Shown: in pieces, positions 17,988-26,000 of the stretch
Position numbering within the stretch: the stretch's first letter is position 1
How the letters are laid out: every line of letters starts with the position of its first letter
Assembly: GCA_900314195.1 (NCBI GenBank)
Contig: OMUH01000039.1
Coordinates: 1 to 39,936, forward strand
DNA length: 39,936 nucleotides
Direction of reading: 5' to 3'
Origin: an uncultured Prevotella sp.
Lineage (GTDB): Bacteria; Bacteroidota; Bacteroidia; Bacteroidales; Bacteroidaceae
Position numbers and translations under genes: made by a program
The notes under the pieces: model-generated
Told to the model about the DNA's origin: nothing
Database searches by the model: none
Seen by the model: only the letters and a program-made list of their open reading frames with translations

Positions 17988-19586
17988 ATGTTTATAGACA
18001 TGGAACAAATGACAAGACAATATCCTGTTGGAATACAGACATTCGCACGTATTATAAAGGAAAATTATCTTTATATAGACAAGACTGACCTTGTATGGGA
18101 GCTGGCGCATTATGCAACATTTATTTTCATGAGCCGTCCGCGCCGCTTCGGCAAGTCGCTGCTTACGTCAACGCTGGAAAGCTATTTCCTCGGCGACAGG
18201 GAACTGTTCAGCGGACTGAAGATAACCGGTCTGGAGAAGGAATGGAAGTCTTATCCGGTAATTCATCTTGATTTGAGTATCGTGAAGGGCCAGGGTGATG
18301 CTGCCGGTCTTAAAGACGCTTTAATATGGATGCTGAAACCGCTTGCGGAGAAATACGGGCGTGACCAGGATGAGAACACTCCGGGAAAATTATTCACGGG
18401 AATTCTGAACCGCGCACACGAGAAGACAGGCTCGCAGGTTGTTGTTCTCATTGATGAGTATGACGCTCCGCTTCTTGACGTTCTCCATGATAATGTAACT
18501 CTTGATGAGATGCGCGGCGTGATGCAGGAGTTTTACCAGCCTCTGAAGGCCAACGAGGCAATAATAAAGTTCTGTTTCATTACCGGCATAACGAAATTTT
18601 CGCAGCTCAGCATATTCTCAACGCTGAACAATCTTACGAATGTAACCCTTGACCCGCGGTTCTCAGCTATCTGCGGAATAACGGAAGAGGAGCTGACCAC
18701 GAAGCTGTGGCCTGACGTTGAGCTTCTTGCAGAGAGATACAAAATAACGGCGGAGGCAATGCATCAGAAGCTGAAAGAGCAGTATGACGGCTATCACTTC
18801 TCGGAAGATTCCCCGGAAGTATACAATCCGTTCAGCCTTCTGAAGTCTTTTCTTGTCCGGAAGATTGGCAGCTGGTGGTTCGAAAGCGGCACGCCGACGT
18901 CCCTTATCCGCCAGATGAAACATTTCCATACAGACATTACTTCGATGGACAGCATAGAAGTGCCTGAGACATCGTTCGACCAGCCGACGGAGAATATGGA
19001 GGATGCCTTGCCGCTGTTGTATCAGAGCGGTTATCTGACCATAAAAGACTATGAGCCGCTGACGGGCACATATACACTGGCCATACCAAACCAGGAGGTC
19101 CGTGTGGGATATGTAAAGGGTCTTCTGCCAACGTATGTGGGATTGAACGGCGGGGATGTACAGCTTGGCTTTGCCGCAAAGTTCTGGCTTGCGCTAAGGG
19201 CAGGCGACATAGAGCTTGCTCTGCGTCACATGCAGTCATATTTGGCGGGAATACCCTACGTGGAGGGCTTTAAGAAGAAGCTTGCCGAGGCAACAGCGAA
19301 GGAGGGCTTCTATGAATATACTTTCTATCTTATCTTCTCAATGCTGAACGTGTATGTGCGCACCCAGGTGAAGGTCGCCGGCGGCAGGACAGACGTTGTG
19401 GTCTTCATGCCCGATGCAGTATACGTTATGGAGCTTAAGGTTGGCGAAAGCGCACAGAAAGCCCTTGACCAGATAAACGCCCGGGGGTATGCTGCTCCTT
19501 ATCAGACCGACGGCCGCAGGGTGGTGAAAGTGGGCGTAAGCATAAATGCCGAAGAGCATACTGTGGAAGAGTGGGCTGTGGAATGA
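17988..19586 (+). CDS. AAA-ATPase-like protein with C-terminal PD-(D/E)XK nuclease domain
   Basis: The protein has up to 532 residues. It is probably a soluble ATP-driven DNA-acting protein; its substrate and role are unknown. The N-terminal half is the AAA-ATPase-like domain common in Bacteroidetes: YPVGIQTFARIIKENYLYIDKT, Walker A variant MSRPRRFGKSLL (residues 48-59), Walker B VVVLIDEYDAPL (about 151-162) and FITGITKFSQLSIFSTLNN. The C-terminal domain shows the PD-(D/E)XK core with D469, E482 and K484 and a downstream Gln in SAQKALDQI. The product is intact, unlike the paralogue upstream. Given the promoter at 17972-17979, translation may begin at 18000 or 18009. The helicase-exonuclease gene follows after 37 bp, suggesting one transcript. 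Such genes are often multicopy and variable between strains. Confidence 0.88.
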   Translation: MFIDMEQMTRQYPVGIQTFARIIKENYLYIDKTDLVWELAHYATFIFMSRPRRFGKSLLTSTLESYFLGDRELFSGLKITGLEKEWKSYPVIHLDLSIVKGQGDAAGLKDALIWMLKPLAEKYGRDQDENTPGKLFTGILNRAHEKTGSQVVVLIDEYDAPLLDVLHDNVTLDEMRGVMQEFYQPLKANEAIIKFCFITGITKFSQLSIFSTLNNLTNVTLDPRFSAICGITEEELTTKLWPDVELLAERYKITAEAMHQKLKEQYDGYHFSEDSPEVYNPFSLLKSFLVRKIGSWWFESGTPTSLIRQMKHFHTDITSMDSIEVPETSFDQPTENMEDALPLLYQSGYLTIKDYEPLTGTYTLAIPNQEVRVGYVKGLLPTYVGLNGGDVQLGFAAKFWLALRAGDIELALRHMQSYLAGIPYVEGFKKKLAEATAKEGFYEYTFYLIFSMLNVYVRTQVKVAGGRTDVVVFMPDAVYVMELKVGESAQKALDQINARGYAAPYQTDGRRVVKVGVSINAEEHTVEEWAVE

Positions 19587-19623
19587 TTTAATAGTAATGT
19601 TATTGCGTGAATGATAAAACGAC

Positions 19624-22233
19624 ATGGATTTTATGAGACAGTATGATGAAGAGCAACAGAAGGCAATAAATGCAGAGAACGGCTACTATCTAGTTCTGGC
19701 GCCGCCGGGATGCGGAAAAACTGACATTCTCTCTGAACGTATAGTCAGGGCACATGACGCAGGCGTGGAATACAGCGACATGCTGTGCCTGACATTTACA
19801 AACAGGGCTTCACGTGGTATGCGTGACAGAGTTTATGATGTCGCCGGTGATGAAGCTCAGAATGTGTTTGTGGGCAATGTGCACCGATATTGCTCTAATT
19901 TTCTTTTTGAAAATAGTCTGTTGCCGGCTGACTGCTGTGTTATTGATGAAGATGATCAGAAAGATATTCTGGTGTCAAGGAATGAACAGTTTTTCACAAA
20001 CGGCTATGAACAGAGCGACAAAAACAAAATAAATGAGGTTATAAAAACTGCGAGTTATATTCACCAGCGAATAAAGGGACATCCGAGAACTGCTTTCTTT
20101 CTGCCTGACTTCTATGAAAAATATTATTTGATTGCTGAAAAAGCAGAATTTAAGGAAGAAAATGTGCCGCCTGGACATGATATAGTCAGGATGGCATTGT
20201 ATTATACTGAGTTCAAGCATGAGCATGATTATATAGATTTTGATGACATTCTGATTTTAGCTTATGATCATCTGCATAATGATGCTGAACGGAAATATAA
20301 ACGGTATTCATGGATTCAGGTTGATGAGGTGCAGGACTTGAATGCGTTGCAGATGGCTGTAATAGATGAACTTACTGATACCGGCGGTAAGTTTACTGTT
20401 ATGTATCTCGGCGATGCTCAACAGGCTATATTCTCTTTTCTCGGTGCAAAGCTCGATCAGCTTGAAGCAATGAAGAAGCGTTGCAGCGGGCATTTACTAC
20501 AGTTGAACAGGAATTACCGTTCACCGAAATATCTGCTTGACATATTCAATACATACGCAGAAAAAGAGTTGCATGTAGATGCGGCATTGCTTCCGAGGCC
20601 TGTGTCTGTGGCAGACCATGACAAATGGGATTTACTGCTTGTGCATTCAGCTTATGCCGAAGACGAAGACAAACGAATAGCCGGAATGGTAGGTTACTAT
20701 ACAAAATTTCCGGGTGAGCGTCTTGCCATCCTTGTACCTACAAATGCGGCTGCCGACAGGGTGAGTGATGAGCTGACGAAAAAAGGAATCGGTAACTTTA
20801 AAATATCCGGCAGAGACATGTTTAAAAGTAAGTCTTACAAGACGCTGACAGCTTTGATGTGCTGTGTGACAAATGAATTCAATGTCATGATGTGGGTCAG
20901 GTTGCTTTACGGTATTGGTGCCGTCGGTAAGCAGGCAGTGGCAAATGTCCTTGTCACCAGGATGAAGAACTTGATGATGATGCCTGGCGATTTGCTTGAA
21001 AGCGACAGTTATATGTCGAGATTCTGCTATATGTATGAGAATGAGGAAATGGTATATTTTGACACTGAGACAACAGGCCTTGACATTGATATTGATGACA
21101 TTGTGCAGATAGCGGCTTTTAAGGTGAAAGGCGGAAAGAAAGTGGACGGATCTGATTTCGTGATTTTTCTGCATACTGACCGCAAAATTCCGGAAAAACT
21201 TGGCATTATAGACAATCCGCTTATTAAGGCATATTCAGAAAACAAGCATTACTCAAGAAGTGAAGGACTCAGAATGTTCCTTGATTACATAGGGGATGAT
21301 GCCGTTCTCGGACATAATGTCATGTATGACTATAGAATATTGCAGAAAAACGCAGAGCGCACGCTCGGCGAAGATGTTACGCTGGAAGTTTTTGACACAC
21401 TGAAAGCTGCAAAGTATGTTGTACCGGGATTGCTGAGATATAAACTTGAATATCTGATTCATGTGCTGCATCTAGAGGGTAAGAATTCTCATTTGGCAAA
21501 TGAAGATGTCGAGGCTACCAAAATGCTTGCAGACTATTGCTATAAGAAGGCTAAGCCGTTGATAGAAAAGCAGAAGGCATTTCTTGGTGATGTTAAGGTG
21601 AAGAACATAAAAGCAAAATTAAACAAACTGAGCCCGCTCATTGAAAAGCTTAAAGAGCATATATATAATTCTGCCGGCATTGAAAAACGGACACTCGCTG
21701 ATGAACTTAGGGAAACGTATGAAGATTTGACAGACATGAAACTTATAAAGCCGCTCGGCAATAAGTTTGATGTCTTTTTGAAATACATAGAAACTCAGTG
21801 GGCAGATACTGCAGGAAATACAGGACTAAGTCTTTCAGAACAGATTTTCAGGCATATAAATGATATGACTTCAACTGTCAGTGAAGGCGATTTGGTTAAT
21901 CTTGTTGACGACAGAGTGTTTATTATGACAGTATATAAAGGAAAAGGACTTGAATTTGACAATGTCGTTATTCTTGGTGCCAATGACGGTACGTATCCAT
22001 TCTTTAAGGTTAATATGGTGCTTGAAAGTCATGGCAGCAGCAAGAAAGAGATTGAAGCCGCAAGAAAAGAGAAAATGGAGGATGCAAGAAAGTTCTATGT
22101 TGCGCTGACGAGAGCTAAAAAACGGCTTTGCGTTAGCTATACTAATTTCAATTCATACAAAAGACTGACTAGAATGACGCCTTTTATGCATAGCATAGAA
22201 CGGTTCTTCTATACCGGGAAGAACGTAGAATAG
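19624..22233 (+). CDS. UvrD/Rep-type SF1 helicase with inserted DnaQ-like 3'-5' exonuclease
   Basis: The protein has 869 residues and combines DNA unwinding and single-strand trimming in one chain. Helicase motifs run in order: Q motif DEEQQKAIN, Walker A APPGCGKT (26-33), Ia LCLTFTNRA, Walker B VDEVQD (233-238), III GDAQQAIFSFLGA (about 263), IV NYRSP (about 297), V VYKGKGLEFDNV (about 770) and VI YVALTRAKKRL (about 825). Between IV and V (residues 477-640) sits a complete DEDDh exonuclease: D480 and E482 in FDTETTG, D569 after GHN, and H623/D628 as HLANED. All catalytic residues are kept. It starts 37 bp after the AAA-ATPase/nuclease gene with no promoter between. The codon use is more A/T-rich than in the nitrogen genes, hinting at transfer. 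Repair or phage defence are both possible. Confidence 0.9.
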   Translation: MDFMRQYDEEQQKAINAENGYYLVLAPPGCGKTDILSERIVRAHDAGVEYSDMLCLTFTNRASRGMRDRVYDVAGDEAQNVFVGNVHRYCSNFLFENSLLPADCCVIDEDDQKDILVSRNEQFFTNGYEQSDKNKINEVIKTASYIHQRIKGHPRTAFFLPDFYEKYYLIAEKAEFKEENVPPGHDIVRMALYYTEFKHEHDYIDFDDILILAYDHLHNDAERKYKRYSWIQVDEVQDLNALQMAVIDELTDTGGKFTVMYLGDAQQAIFSFLGAKLDQLEAMKKRCSGHLLQLNRNYRSPKYLLDIFNTYAEKELHVDAALLPRPVSVADHDKWDLLLVHSAYAEDEDKRIAGMVGYYTKFPGERLAILVPTNAAADRVSDELTKKGIGNFKISGRDMFKSKSYKTLTALMCCVTNEFNVMMWVRLLYGIGAVGKQAVANVLVTRMKNLMMMPGDLLESDSYMSRFCYMYENEEMVYFDTETTGLDIDIDDIVQIAAFKVKGGKKVDGSDFVIFLHTDRKIPEKLGIIDNPLIKAYSENKHYSRSEGLRMFLDYIGDDAVLGHNVMYDYRILQKNAERTLGEDVTLEVFDTLKAAKYVVPGLLRYKLEYLIHVLHLEGKNSHLANEDVEATKMLADYCYKKAKPLIEKQKAFLGDVKVKNIKAKLNKLSPLIEKLKEHIYNSAGIEKRTLADELRETYEDLTDMKLIKPLGNKFDVFLKYIETQWADTAGNTGLSLSEQIFRHINDMTSTVSEGDLVNLVDDRVFIMTVYKGKGLEFDNVVILGANDGTYPFFKVNMVLESHGSSKKEIEAARKEKMEDARKFYVALTRAKKRLCVSYTNFNSYKRLTRMTPFMHSIERFFYTGKNVE

Positions 22234-22294
22234 ATGTTTTTTTCCGGGGGAAAATTCCTTTCCGAATTATTGAACAGTTTATCGTGATAGTGGT

Positions 22295-22428
22295 AACTAT
22301 TCAGCGAATGCTTCTTTATAAGTAAAATACGACAGTTATATTTGCCGCACCCTGCACGTGGGGCAACATGAGAAGCGATTCTTTTAAAACATGAAACAAG
22401 TACAAATATAAGCATTCGCTGAATAGTT
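22295..22428. mobile_element. MITE-like element, copy 2
   Basis: A 134-bp non-coding element has perfect 19-bp inverted ends, AACTATTCAGCGAATGCTT (22295-22313) and its complement (22410-22428). It shares these ends with 16611-16757. The interior holds CGCACCCTGCACGTGG, a near match to 33995-34010. No transposase is present in either copy, so a related transposase elsewhere would have moved them. The rest of 22234-22543 holds only the promoter below. Confidence 0.8.
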
Positions 22429-22512
22429 GCCGGATAGTTATTTGATGGTTAAATAATCTTAATTGCAAAATAAAACATCTTTTTGTATAAAACATGATGT
22501 TTTAAAAATTAT

Positions 22513-22520
22513 TATCTTTG
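22513..22520 (+). promoter_or_regulatory. Promoter of the small secreted protein, -7 box
   Basis: TATCTTTG lies 23 bp before the ATG at 22544. TTTTG at 22481-22485 is a candidate -33 box but is spaced somewhat too far. Confidence 0.55.
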
Positions 22521-22543
22521 CAATAAGGATAATTAGAAGGCTT

Positions 22544-22855
22544 ATGAAAAAATATATACTTGCTATATTGGTTTTGCTTGGTGCTGGAATGACTGTAATG
22601 CCAGTTAAAAGCAATGCTGCGGTTGTTATAGAGACAATAGACGGAGAATTTGGAAATGTGTCCATTTCTGTTTCTGGAAGTACTTTGCATGTAACAGGTG
22701 CAAACGGACAGTTTTTGTCAATATTCAATGTTGCTGGGGTGAAGGTTCAGTCTTTTAAGATTGAAGGTAATGACAAGCATTATGAGCTAAGCCTGCGACG
22801 CGGATGTTATATAATAAAGGTAGGGAAGGTAGTAAGAAAGGTATCGATTAGTTGA
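22544..22855 (+). CDS. Small secreted protein resembling a free-standing type IX sorting domain
   Basis: The start at 22544 gives a typical signal peptide, MKKYILAILVLLGAGMTVMP, with cleavage likely after SNA; the frame upstream to 22463 adds a hydrophobic-poor extension and crosses the promoter. The mature part is only about 75 residues. It reads as a small beta-sandwich: VSGSTLHVTGANGQFLSIFN, VAGVKVQSFKIEG, then LRRGCYIIKVGKVVRKVSIS. This pattern resembles the C-terminal sorting domain of type IX secretion cargo, normally fused to a large passenger, but here there is none. The function is unknown. It precedes the L,D-transpeptidase gene by 40 bp and may share its transcript. Confidence 0.65.
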   Translation: MKKYILAILVLLGAGMTVMPVKSNAAVVIETIDGEFGNVSISVSGSTLHVTGANGQFLSIFNVAGVKVQSFKIEGNDKHYELSLRRGCYIIKVGKVVRKVSIS

Positions 22856-22895
22856 TGTCTTTTTTTTGCATTGAAACGAGTATTTATTTTACGTT

Positions 22896-24509
22896 TTGAA
22901 AAAAATTGCTGCGGGTTTATTGTTCTTCGTAATTCTTTTAAGCCTTTGGAGTTGCAGAGAGAAGACGGTAAATCCGAATGTTAATCTTACTCTTGAAGAT
23001 TTTGATTCATTGTCAGACAAAAGTTTGGCAATGAATTCACATCGAGTGCGTGCTTACATACGTAAGCTGATTTCTGAAGACAGTGATTCTTTAAATTTAG
23101 ATAATCGTATAAAGTCATATTACGATCGCGGTGGTGATTTCTTATGGATAAACCGTCACGGCATTGGTTACAGCGGAGATACACTCGTGGCCTGTCTTGA
23201 CAGTGTAGACAGAATGGGAATGTCGCGGAAGAAGTTCAGAGTGGAGCAGATAAAGGCCGATTTGCATCGTATGCATGCACTTGAATTTGATGACGCTGAC
23301 AACACAATAAACAAGGTATTGGCACGGCTTGAGTATAACCTTACCAAAGGGTATCTAAGGTATGTTTCCGGTCAGCGCTTCGGCTTTATAAATCCAACAT
23401 GGGCTTTGAACCGCATAGATACGCTCACACAGAATGCGTATGACGAAGAACGATGGACGGATGTTCATTACAGGCAGTTGTATGACATTAAAATGGAGCA
23501 TAGCAGCAAACAATTTTACCGTTTTGCCATGCATAAAGTGGCAGTCGACAGCATTGATGCATTCTTGCATGAGGTAGAGACAGACAATCCGCTTTACTGG
23601 CAAATGAAGCATCGGTATAATGAAGGCAATCTTTCTGTTGCGGAGAAAAGGAAACTTCTTATTAACATGGAGAGATGCCGGTGGCGTGTTGCTGATTATC
23701 CGTGGAAACATAAGAAATATGTTCTTGTCAACATTCCGTCCATGCATTTGCTTGCCGTTGATGGTGATGAATCTTTGTCAATGCGCGTTGGGCTTGGTAC
23801 CACAAAGACAAAGACCCCTTTGCTTATAAGCCATATAAAGAGAATGGATATAAATCCGAAGTGGATATTGCCAAGGTCAATAATGATAAAGAGTGTTCTG
23901 CCGCGTGTAGGTAACAGAGCTTTTTTTGAACGTAATCATTACTTTGTGAAAGACAAGTCGAAAAATGAACGTGTGCCGTTTGAAAAGGTAACACGTGCAA
24001 TGCTTCTTAGCGGTGATTATGTTGTTATGCAGGAAGGTGGAGAAGGTAACTCGCTCGGGCGGATAATATTCCGGTTTGATAATAACTTTTCGGTTTTTCT
24101 GCACAGTACATCAAATCCTAACCGTACCTTTTCACGAAGTGACAGGGAAGTAAGTCATGGCTGTGTGCGTGTTGAGCGTCCCTTTGATTTAGCTGTATTC
24201 CTTCTTGAAAAAAAAGACAGAAGTCTTATTGACAAGATAGGATATTCCATGTCTGCTGATATAAGTCCGGCAGAGGAGCGGCTTAGAAATAACAGTGACA
24301 AAGATGAAACCGAAGGCGATGAAGATGACGAAATAAAGGATACTTTGCAGCGTGACAAGCTGATATATACAATAAAACTACAGCCTACAGTGCCGTTGTT
24401 TATTCTCTATTTCACTGTTTTCCCGGATAAGGAAGGACGATTAATAGAATATGATGACATCTACGGTTATGATGATGTTATATGGAAACAGTTGCTTAAC
24501 TTCAGATGA
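22896..24509 (+). CDS. L,D-transpeptidase (YkuD/YcbB type) lipoprotein
   Basis: The product is a periplasmic, lipid-anchored enzyme that should form 3-3 or protein crosslinks in peptidoglycan. Translation begins at a TTG (22896): it is the only start that yields the signal peptide MKKIAAGLLFFVILLSLWSC, with the lipobox cysteine at position 20. Residues 60-270 form a YcbB-like N-terminal region. The YkuD domain follows from about residue 275 (YVLVNIPSMHLLAVDG), with FLHSTSNPNRTFSRSDRE and the catalytic SHGCVR motif (Cys423). A late acidic linker (about 465-485) precedes a 50-residue tail. At 537 residues it suits the YcbB group. Its stop overlaps the sigma-factor ATG (ATGA), so the two are translationally coupled. 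Confidence 0.9.
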   Translation: MKKIAAGLLFFVILLSLWSCREKTVNPNVNLTLEDFDSLSDKSLAMNSHRVRAYIRKLISEDSDSLNLDNRIKSYYDRGGDFLWINRHGIGYSGDTLVACLDSVDRMGMSRKKFRVEQIKADLHRMHALEFDDADNTINKVLARLEYNLTKGYLRYVSGQRFGFINPTWALNRIDTLTQNAYDEERWTDVHYRQLYDIKMEHSSKQFYRFAMHKVAVDSIDAFLHEVETDNPLYWQMKHRYNEGNLSVAEKRKLLINMERCRWRVADYPWKHKKYVLVNIPSMHLLAVDGDESLSMRVGLGTTKTKTPLLISHIKRMDINPKWILPRSIMIKSVLPRVGNRAFFERNHYFVKDKSKNERVPFEKVTRAMLLSGDYVVMQEGGEGNSLGRIIFRFDNNFSVFLHSTSNPNRTFSRSDREVSHGCVRVERPFDLAVFLLEKKDRSLIDKIGYSMSADISPAEERLRNNSDKDETEGDEDDEIKDTLQRDKLIYTIKLQPTVPLFILYFTVFPDKEGRLIEYDDIYGYDDVIWKQLLNFR

Positions 24510-25045
24510 GTGATGCAGAGATTTGGAAACTGATAGTCAATCCGTCAAGTCGCCGTAAGGGATTTGAACAGCTTGTCAGACAATACAGCGAACCGTTGTA
24601 TTGGAAAGTACGTGGCATGGTTTCCTGTCATGATGACGCAAATGACATTCTTCAGGAAACATTCATTAAGGCATGGAATAATCTTGAAAAATTTGAGGGA
24701 CGTTCCTCACTTTTGACATGGCTCTACCGCATTGCCATTAATGAAACTTTTGATTTTCTCCGACGTAATAAGCGCGCTTCACTCTCTGACGAAAATGAAG
24801 CAAGCAACATCGCTTCTGACTCCAGTGCTGATGATTTCTTTGACGGTGATGAGGCGCAGGAAAAACTTCAAAAGGCTATATCGCAACTACCGCCCGTCCA
24901 GCGTATGGTTTTCAATATGCGATATTTTGATAATATGAAATATAAGGATATAAGCGATGTTCTTAATACCAGCACTGGCGCATTGAAAGCAAGCTATCAT
25001 CTTGCTGTAAAAAAAATAATGGAGTATTTTCATCTCGGAGATTAA
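24506..25045 (+). CDS. ECF-type RNA polymerase sigma factor
   Basis: This 179-residue sigma-70-family protein has only regions 2 and 4, as ECF factors do. Region 2 includes DDANDILQETFIKAWNNL and the -10-melting segment LLTWLYRIAINETFDFLRRN. An acidic linker of about 30 residues follows. Region 4 (LQKAISQLPPVQRMVFNMRY, YKDISDVLNTSTGALKASYH) is the -35-binding helix-turn-helix. It overlaps the L,D-transpeptidase stop by 4 bp and is followed by a single-pass membrane protein and a Spy-like protein. The likely role is an envelope-stress regulon under anti-sigma control, possibly controlling its own operon. Confidence 0.92.
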   Translation: MSDAEIWKLIVNPSSRRKGFEQLVRQYSEPLYWKVRGMVSCHDDANDILQETFIKAWNNLEKFEGRSSLLTWLYRIAINETFDFLRRNKRASLSDENEASNIASDSSADDFFDGDEAQEKLQKAISQLPPVQRMVFNMRYFDNMKYKDISDVLNTSTGALKASYHLAVKKIMEYFHLGD

Positions 25046-25094
25046 ACCTTTTCTGTATTTTTTCGTCATTATAATAAAAGAATTCTTTAGCATA

Positions 25095-25493
25095 ATGAAA
25101 ATGAAGGAAGACAAAATATTAAAAGAAAAGTTTGGATGTGAACGGCATTTCAGCGTTCCTGATAACTATTTTGATAATTTCACAGATACACTTATGAAGG
25201 AACTTCCTGAAAGGAATGTCATTATTCCCGACAGGTATGAAAAGAAAAACGGCCGTCATATAAATGTAAGATATATAGCTGCTGTAGCGGCTTGTTTTAT
25301 TGCGCTGACCATTCTTATATCGACAGTTGAATATAAGAAAAATGGCAGTAGCATGACAAATGAAATGTCGCAGGCAAAGACTTCGTATCCTTCTGCATCT
25401 GCCAGTCATTCTTCGTCAGTATTTGATACAATGGCTGAATACACGATGCTTGACAACGAAGATATATATGCATATATGTATGAGAATCAGTAA
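25095..25493 (+). CDS. Probable membrane-anchored anti-sigma factor
   Basis: The protein has 132 residues and no family I can name with certainty. The cytoplasmic N-terminal 55 residues (FSVPDNYFDNFTDTLMKELP) resemble the short helical, FSVPDNYF-type openings of Bacteroidetes proteins encoded right after ECF sigma genes. One transmembrane helix follows (YIAAVAACFIALTILISTV, about 57-75), then a short Ser/Thr-rich periplasmic tail. The gene lies 49 bp after the sigma factor and ends 1 bp before the next ORF. Position and topology make an anti-sigma role likely, but no zinc-binding HxxxCxxC motif is present. ATG at 25101 is an alternative start. Confidence 0.65.
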   Translation: MKMKEDKILKEKFGCERHFSVPDNYFDNFTDTLMKELPERNVIIPDRYEKKNGRHINVRYIAAVAACFIALTILISTVEYKKNGSSMTNEMSQAKTSYPSASASHSSSVFDTMAEYTMLDNEDIYAYMYENQ

Positions 25494-25494
25494 G

Positions 25495-25977
25495 ATGTTA
25501 CTTATGAGAACAATACGGATAATTCTGGTTATTCTTTTTATGTTGCCATGTGCCGTTGGAGTACATGCAGTCGAATTCGGGGATAAAAACTCAAATTTTG
25601 ATCCTAAACGGTTTGAAGCAGAAATGGAGCAGTATATTGTTACTAATGCTTGTCTGACACCATTTGAGGCTGAGAAGTTCTTCCCTGTTTACAGAGATAT
25701 GCATAAGAAAATGCAAGCTTTGTTTCGTAAAATGAAGTGGTACAGACATGTAGATACAAGTAATGATAAGGCGTGTGCCGAGGCAATTGCAAAAATGGAT
25801 GAAATAGACATAAAATTAAAAAAGATACAGCAAAGTTATCATGCGCGTTTCATAAAACTTTTGCCAGCCGGTAAAGTTATGCTGATTATTAAAGCAGAAG
25901 ATGAGTTTCACAGAAAAGCTTTCCGGAGGGTTATGAAAAGACAGGGAATGCCTAAACCCACGGAAATGCATCCATGA
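25495..25977 (+). CDS. Spy/CpxP-like periplasmic protein of the sigma operon
   Basis: A signal peptide (MRTIRIILVILFMLPCAVGV, cleavage likely after HAV) precedes an all-helical, charged, Met-rich protein of about 135 residues. FDPKRFEAEMEQYIVTNACL followed by TPFEAEKFFPVYRDM, a Lys-rich helix (KKMQALFRKMKWYRHV) and LLPAGKVMLIIKAEDEFHRK are typical of the Spy-like protein that commonly follows ECF sigma genes in Bacteroidetes. It may sense or chaperone unfolded envelope proteins. Starts at 25495 or 25504 are both possible; the second gives a cleaner signal peptide. The upstream part of the open frame, from 25360, overlaps the anti-sigma gene and is not used. Confidence 0.75.
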   Translation: MLLMRTIRIILVILFMLPCAVGVHAVEFGDKNSNFDPKRFEAEMEQYIVTNACLTPFEAEKFFPVYRDMHKKMQALFRKMKWYRHVDTSNDKACAEAIAKMDEIDIKLKKIQQSYHARFIKLLPAGKVMLIIKAEDEFHRKAFRRVMKRQGMPKPTEMHP

Positions 25978-26000
25978 AATGCAGATAGTATAAATAAATG

